Positions 5,173-6,321 of a stretch of 6,321 nt of DNA are shown here, one piece after another. The DNA is from Acidobacteriaceae bacterium (GTDB lineage Bacteria; Acidobacteriota; Terriglobia; Terriglobales; Acidobacteriaceae): contig JASHYS010000197.1 in the NCBI GenBank assembly GCA_030042915.1, positions 1-6,321 of the forward strand, given 5' to 3'. Position 1 is the first letter of the stretch. Each line of letters begins with the position of its first letter. The notes below the pieces were generated by a model that made no database searches, had not been told where the DNA came from, and saw only the letters and a list, made by a program, of their open reading frames with translations. The position numbers and the translations under genes were made by a program.

Positions 5173-6321
5173 GTGGCGACGCTCACCGCTCCCAGCTTTT
5201 CGATCGAAACATTTTTGCTCGCCGAGCGCGAAAAAGACCTGCTGCGTTTTTCCACGGCCGGCAGCGTGGACGACGGCAAGTCGACGCTGATTGGGCGGCT
5301 TCTCTACGATACACAATCCGTTTACGAAGACCAGGTCCGCTCGATTGAAGGCAAGGGCACCACCGCGCCCGGCCAAATCGACTTCGCGCTCCTGACCGAC
5401 GGTCTGCGCGCCGAACGCGAACAGGGCATCACCATCGACGTCGCCTACCGTTACTTCTCGACGGCCCAGCGCAAGTTCATTATTGCCGACACGCCGGGCC
5501 ATGAGCAGTACACGCGCAACATGGCCACTGGCGCATCCACTGCTGACGCGGCCATCGTGCTCATCGACGCCAGCAAGGGCGTTCAAATCCAGTCGCGCCG
5601 CCATGCCTACATCGCCTCGCTGCTTCGCGTGCGGCACCTGCTGGTGGCCGTCAACAAAATGGATCTAATCGGCTACAATGAAGCCGAGTTTCGCGCCATT
5701 GAATCAGAGTTTTCTGCCGTTCTCACACAGATTGCCGCCGGCACCGGAACTTCTTTCGAGGCGCACTTTGTCCCGGTTAGCGCGCTCAAAGGCGACAACG
5801 TTGTGCGCCGTGCCGCGGAAACCTCGCGCGCGATGCCGTGGTACATCGGCCCATCGCTGCTCGATTTGCTCGAGTCGCTGCCTGGCGCGCAGGATCTGCG
5901 CGATGCGCCTTTTCGTTTTGCAGTGCAGCGCGTCTTGCGGCCCGACCACACGTTCCGGGGGCTTGCCGGCCAGATCGCATCGGGTAGAGTTCGCCGGGGC
6001 GATGCCGTCACAGTGTTTCCTTCGATGCGAGCAGCCAATATCGAACGCATCGTCACCTACGACGGCGACCTCGACGAAGCCATCGCGCCGCTTTCTGTTA
6101 CGCTCGTGCTCGACCGGGAACTTGACATAAGCCGCGGCGACCTGATTGCAGGCGCCACAACATCGCCCGTTGTGGCGCGCAGTGTGAAAGCGTCGCTGGT
6201 GTGGATGGATCAGCGCCCCCTCGATGCGAATCGCCGCTATTTGCTCAAGCACGCCAGCCATAGCGTGCCTGCGTTCGTCTCCTCAGTCAACTACCGCGTG
6301 GACTTGAACACGCTCGCACAG
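5173..6321 (+). CDS. cysN: Sulfate adenylyltransferase subunit 1 (GTPase subunit), cut by the right edge
   Basis: 383 codons are open to the window edge. The protein is the GTPase partner of CysD; GTP hydrolysis drives the unfavourable formation of APS. The start is GTG at 5173, immediately after the cysD TAA, with GGGAGGG (5156-5162) inside the cysD end as ribosome site, so translation is probably coupled. All G motifs are present: G1 GSVDDGKS (30-37), G2 region EQGITIDVAYRYF (83-95), G3 DTPGHEQYTRNM (106-117), G4 NKMD (161-164) and G5-like SALKGDN (203-209). The beta-barrel domains follow, with FRGLAGQIASGRV (261-273), IVTYDGD (293-299) and LDISRGDLI (317-325). By comparison with E. coli CysN (about 475 residues), roughly the last 90 residues are missing. 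Whether an APS kinase (CysC) domain is fused at the end, as in some bacteria, cannot be seen. Confidence 0.96.
   Translation, partial: MATLTAPSFSIETFLLAEREKDLLRFSTAGSVDDGKSTLIGRLLYDTQSVYEDQVRSIEGKGTTAPGQIDFALLTDGLRAEREQGITIDVAYRYFSTAQRKFIIADTPGHEQYTRNMATGASTADAAIVLIDASKGVQIQSRRHAYIASLLRVRHLLVAVNKMDLIGYNEAEFRAIESEFSAVLTQIAAGTGTSFEAHFVPVSALKGDNVVRRAAETSRAMPWYIGPSLLDLLESLPGAQDLRDAPFRFAVQRVLRPDHTFRGLAGQIASGRVRRGDAVTVFPSMRAANIERIVTYDGDLDEAIAPLSVTLVLDRELDISRGDLIAGATTSPVVARSVKASLVWMDQRPLDANRRYLLKHASHSVPAFVSSVNYRVDLNTLAQ

Noticed and set aside
4690..5637. Long minus-strand open frame of 315 codons
   Set aside because: It is antisense to the unmistakable cysD and cysN genes and results from codon bias in GC-rich DNA.

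Overview
This is a moderately GC-rich bacterial window with two unrelated blocks. The gene content (exported sugar-acid dehydratase-like proteins with twin-arginine signals, an exported RraA-like protein, then a CysD/CysN sulfate-activation operon) would fit a soil-type Gram-negative such as an acidobacterium. That placement is inference from gene style only; no marker gene is present.

Left block (1-3936): at the left edge is the start of a minus-strand gene for a secreted protein, of which only the signal peptide is visible. It diverges across about 214 bp from an RraA-fold protein with a Sec signal peptide (286-1251). That gene converges, with a 14-bp gap, on a minus-strand gene for a mannonate dehydratase (UxuA-family TIM barrel) homologue with a twin-arginine signal (1266-2405). 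The latter diverges across 163 bp from an enolase-superfamily (mandelate racemase/muconate lactonizing type) dehydratase or racemase homologue, also with a twin-arginine signal (2569-3936). The 163-bp divergent region holds a perfect 8+8 inverted repeat (2471-2490), a good candidate operator. Three enzyme families normally found in cytosolic sugar-acid catabolism (dehydratase, dehydratase/racemase and aldolase/decarboxylase-like) therefore all appear exported, suggesting an extracytoplasmic sugar-acid or related polyhydroxy-acid processing module.

Right block (3937-6321): a weak terminator-like hairpin follows the enolase-superfamily gene. A leader of about 200 nt with several inverted repeats then precedes cysD (4216-5172), including a 14-bp bulged hairpin at 4137-4172. 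The GTG start of cysN (5173 onward, cut by the window edge) directly abuts the cysD stop codon. CysD (PP-loop ATP sulfurylase subunit) and CysN (its GTPase subunit) together make adenosine 5'-phosphosulfate from sulfate and ATP. This CysD is unusual in carrying a CC pair and a CxxC pair placed like the iron-sulfur cysteines of APS reductases.

No tRNA, rRNA, CRISPR array, insertion sequence or phage gene was seen.
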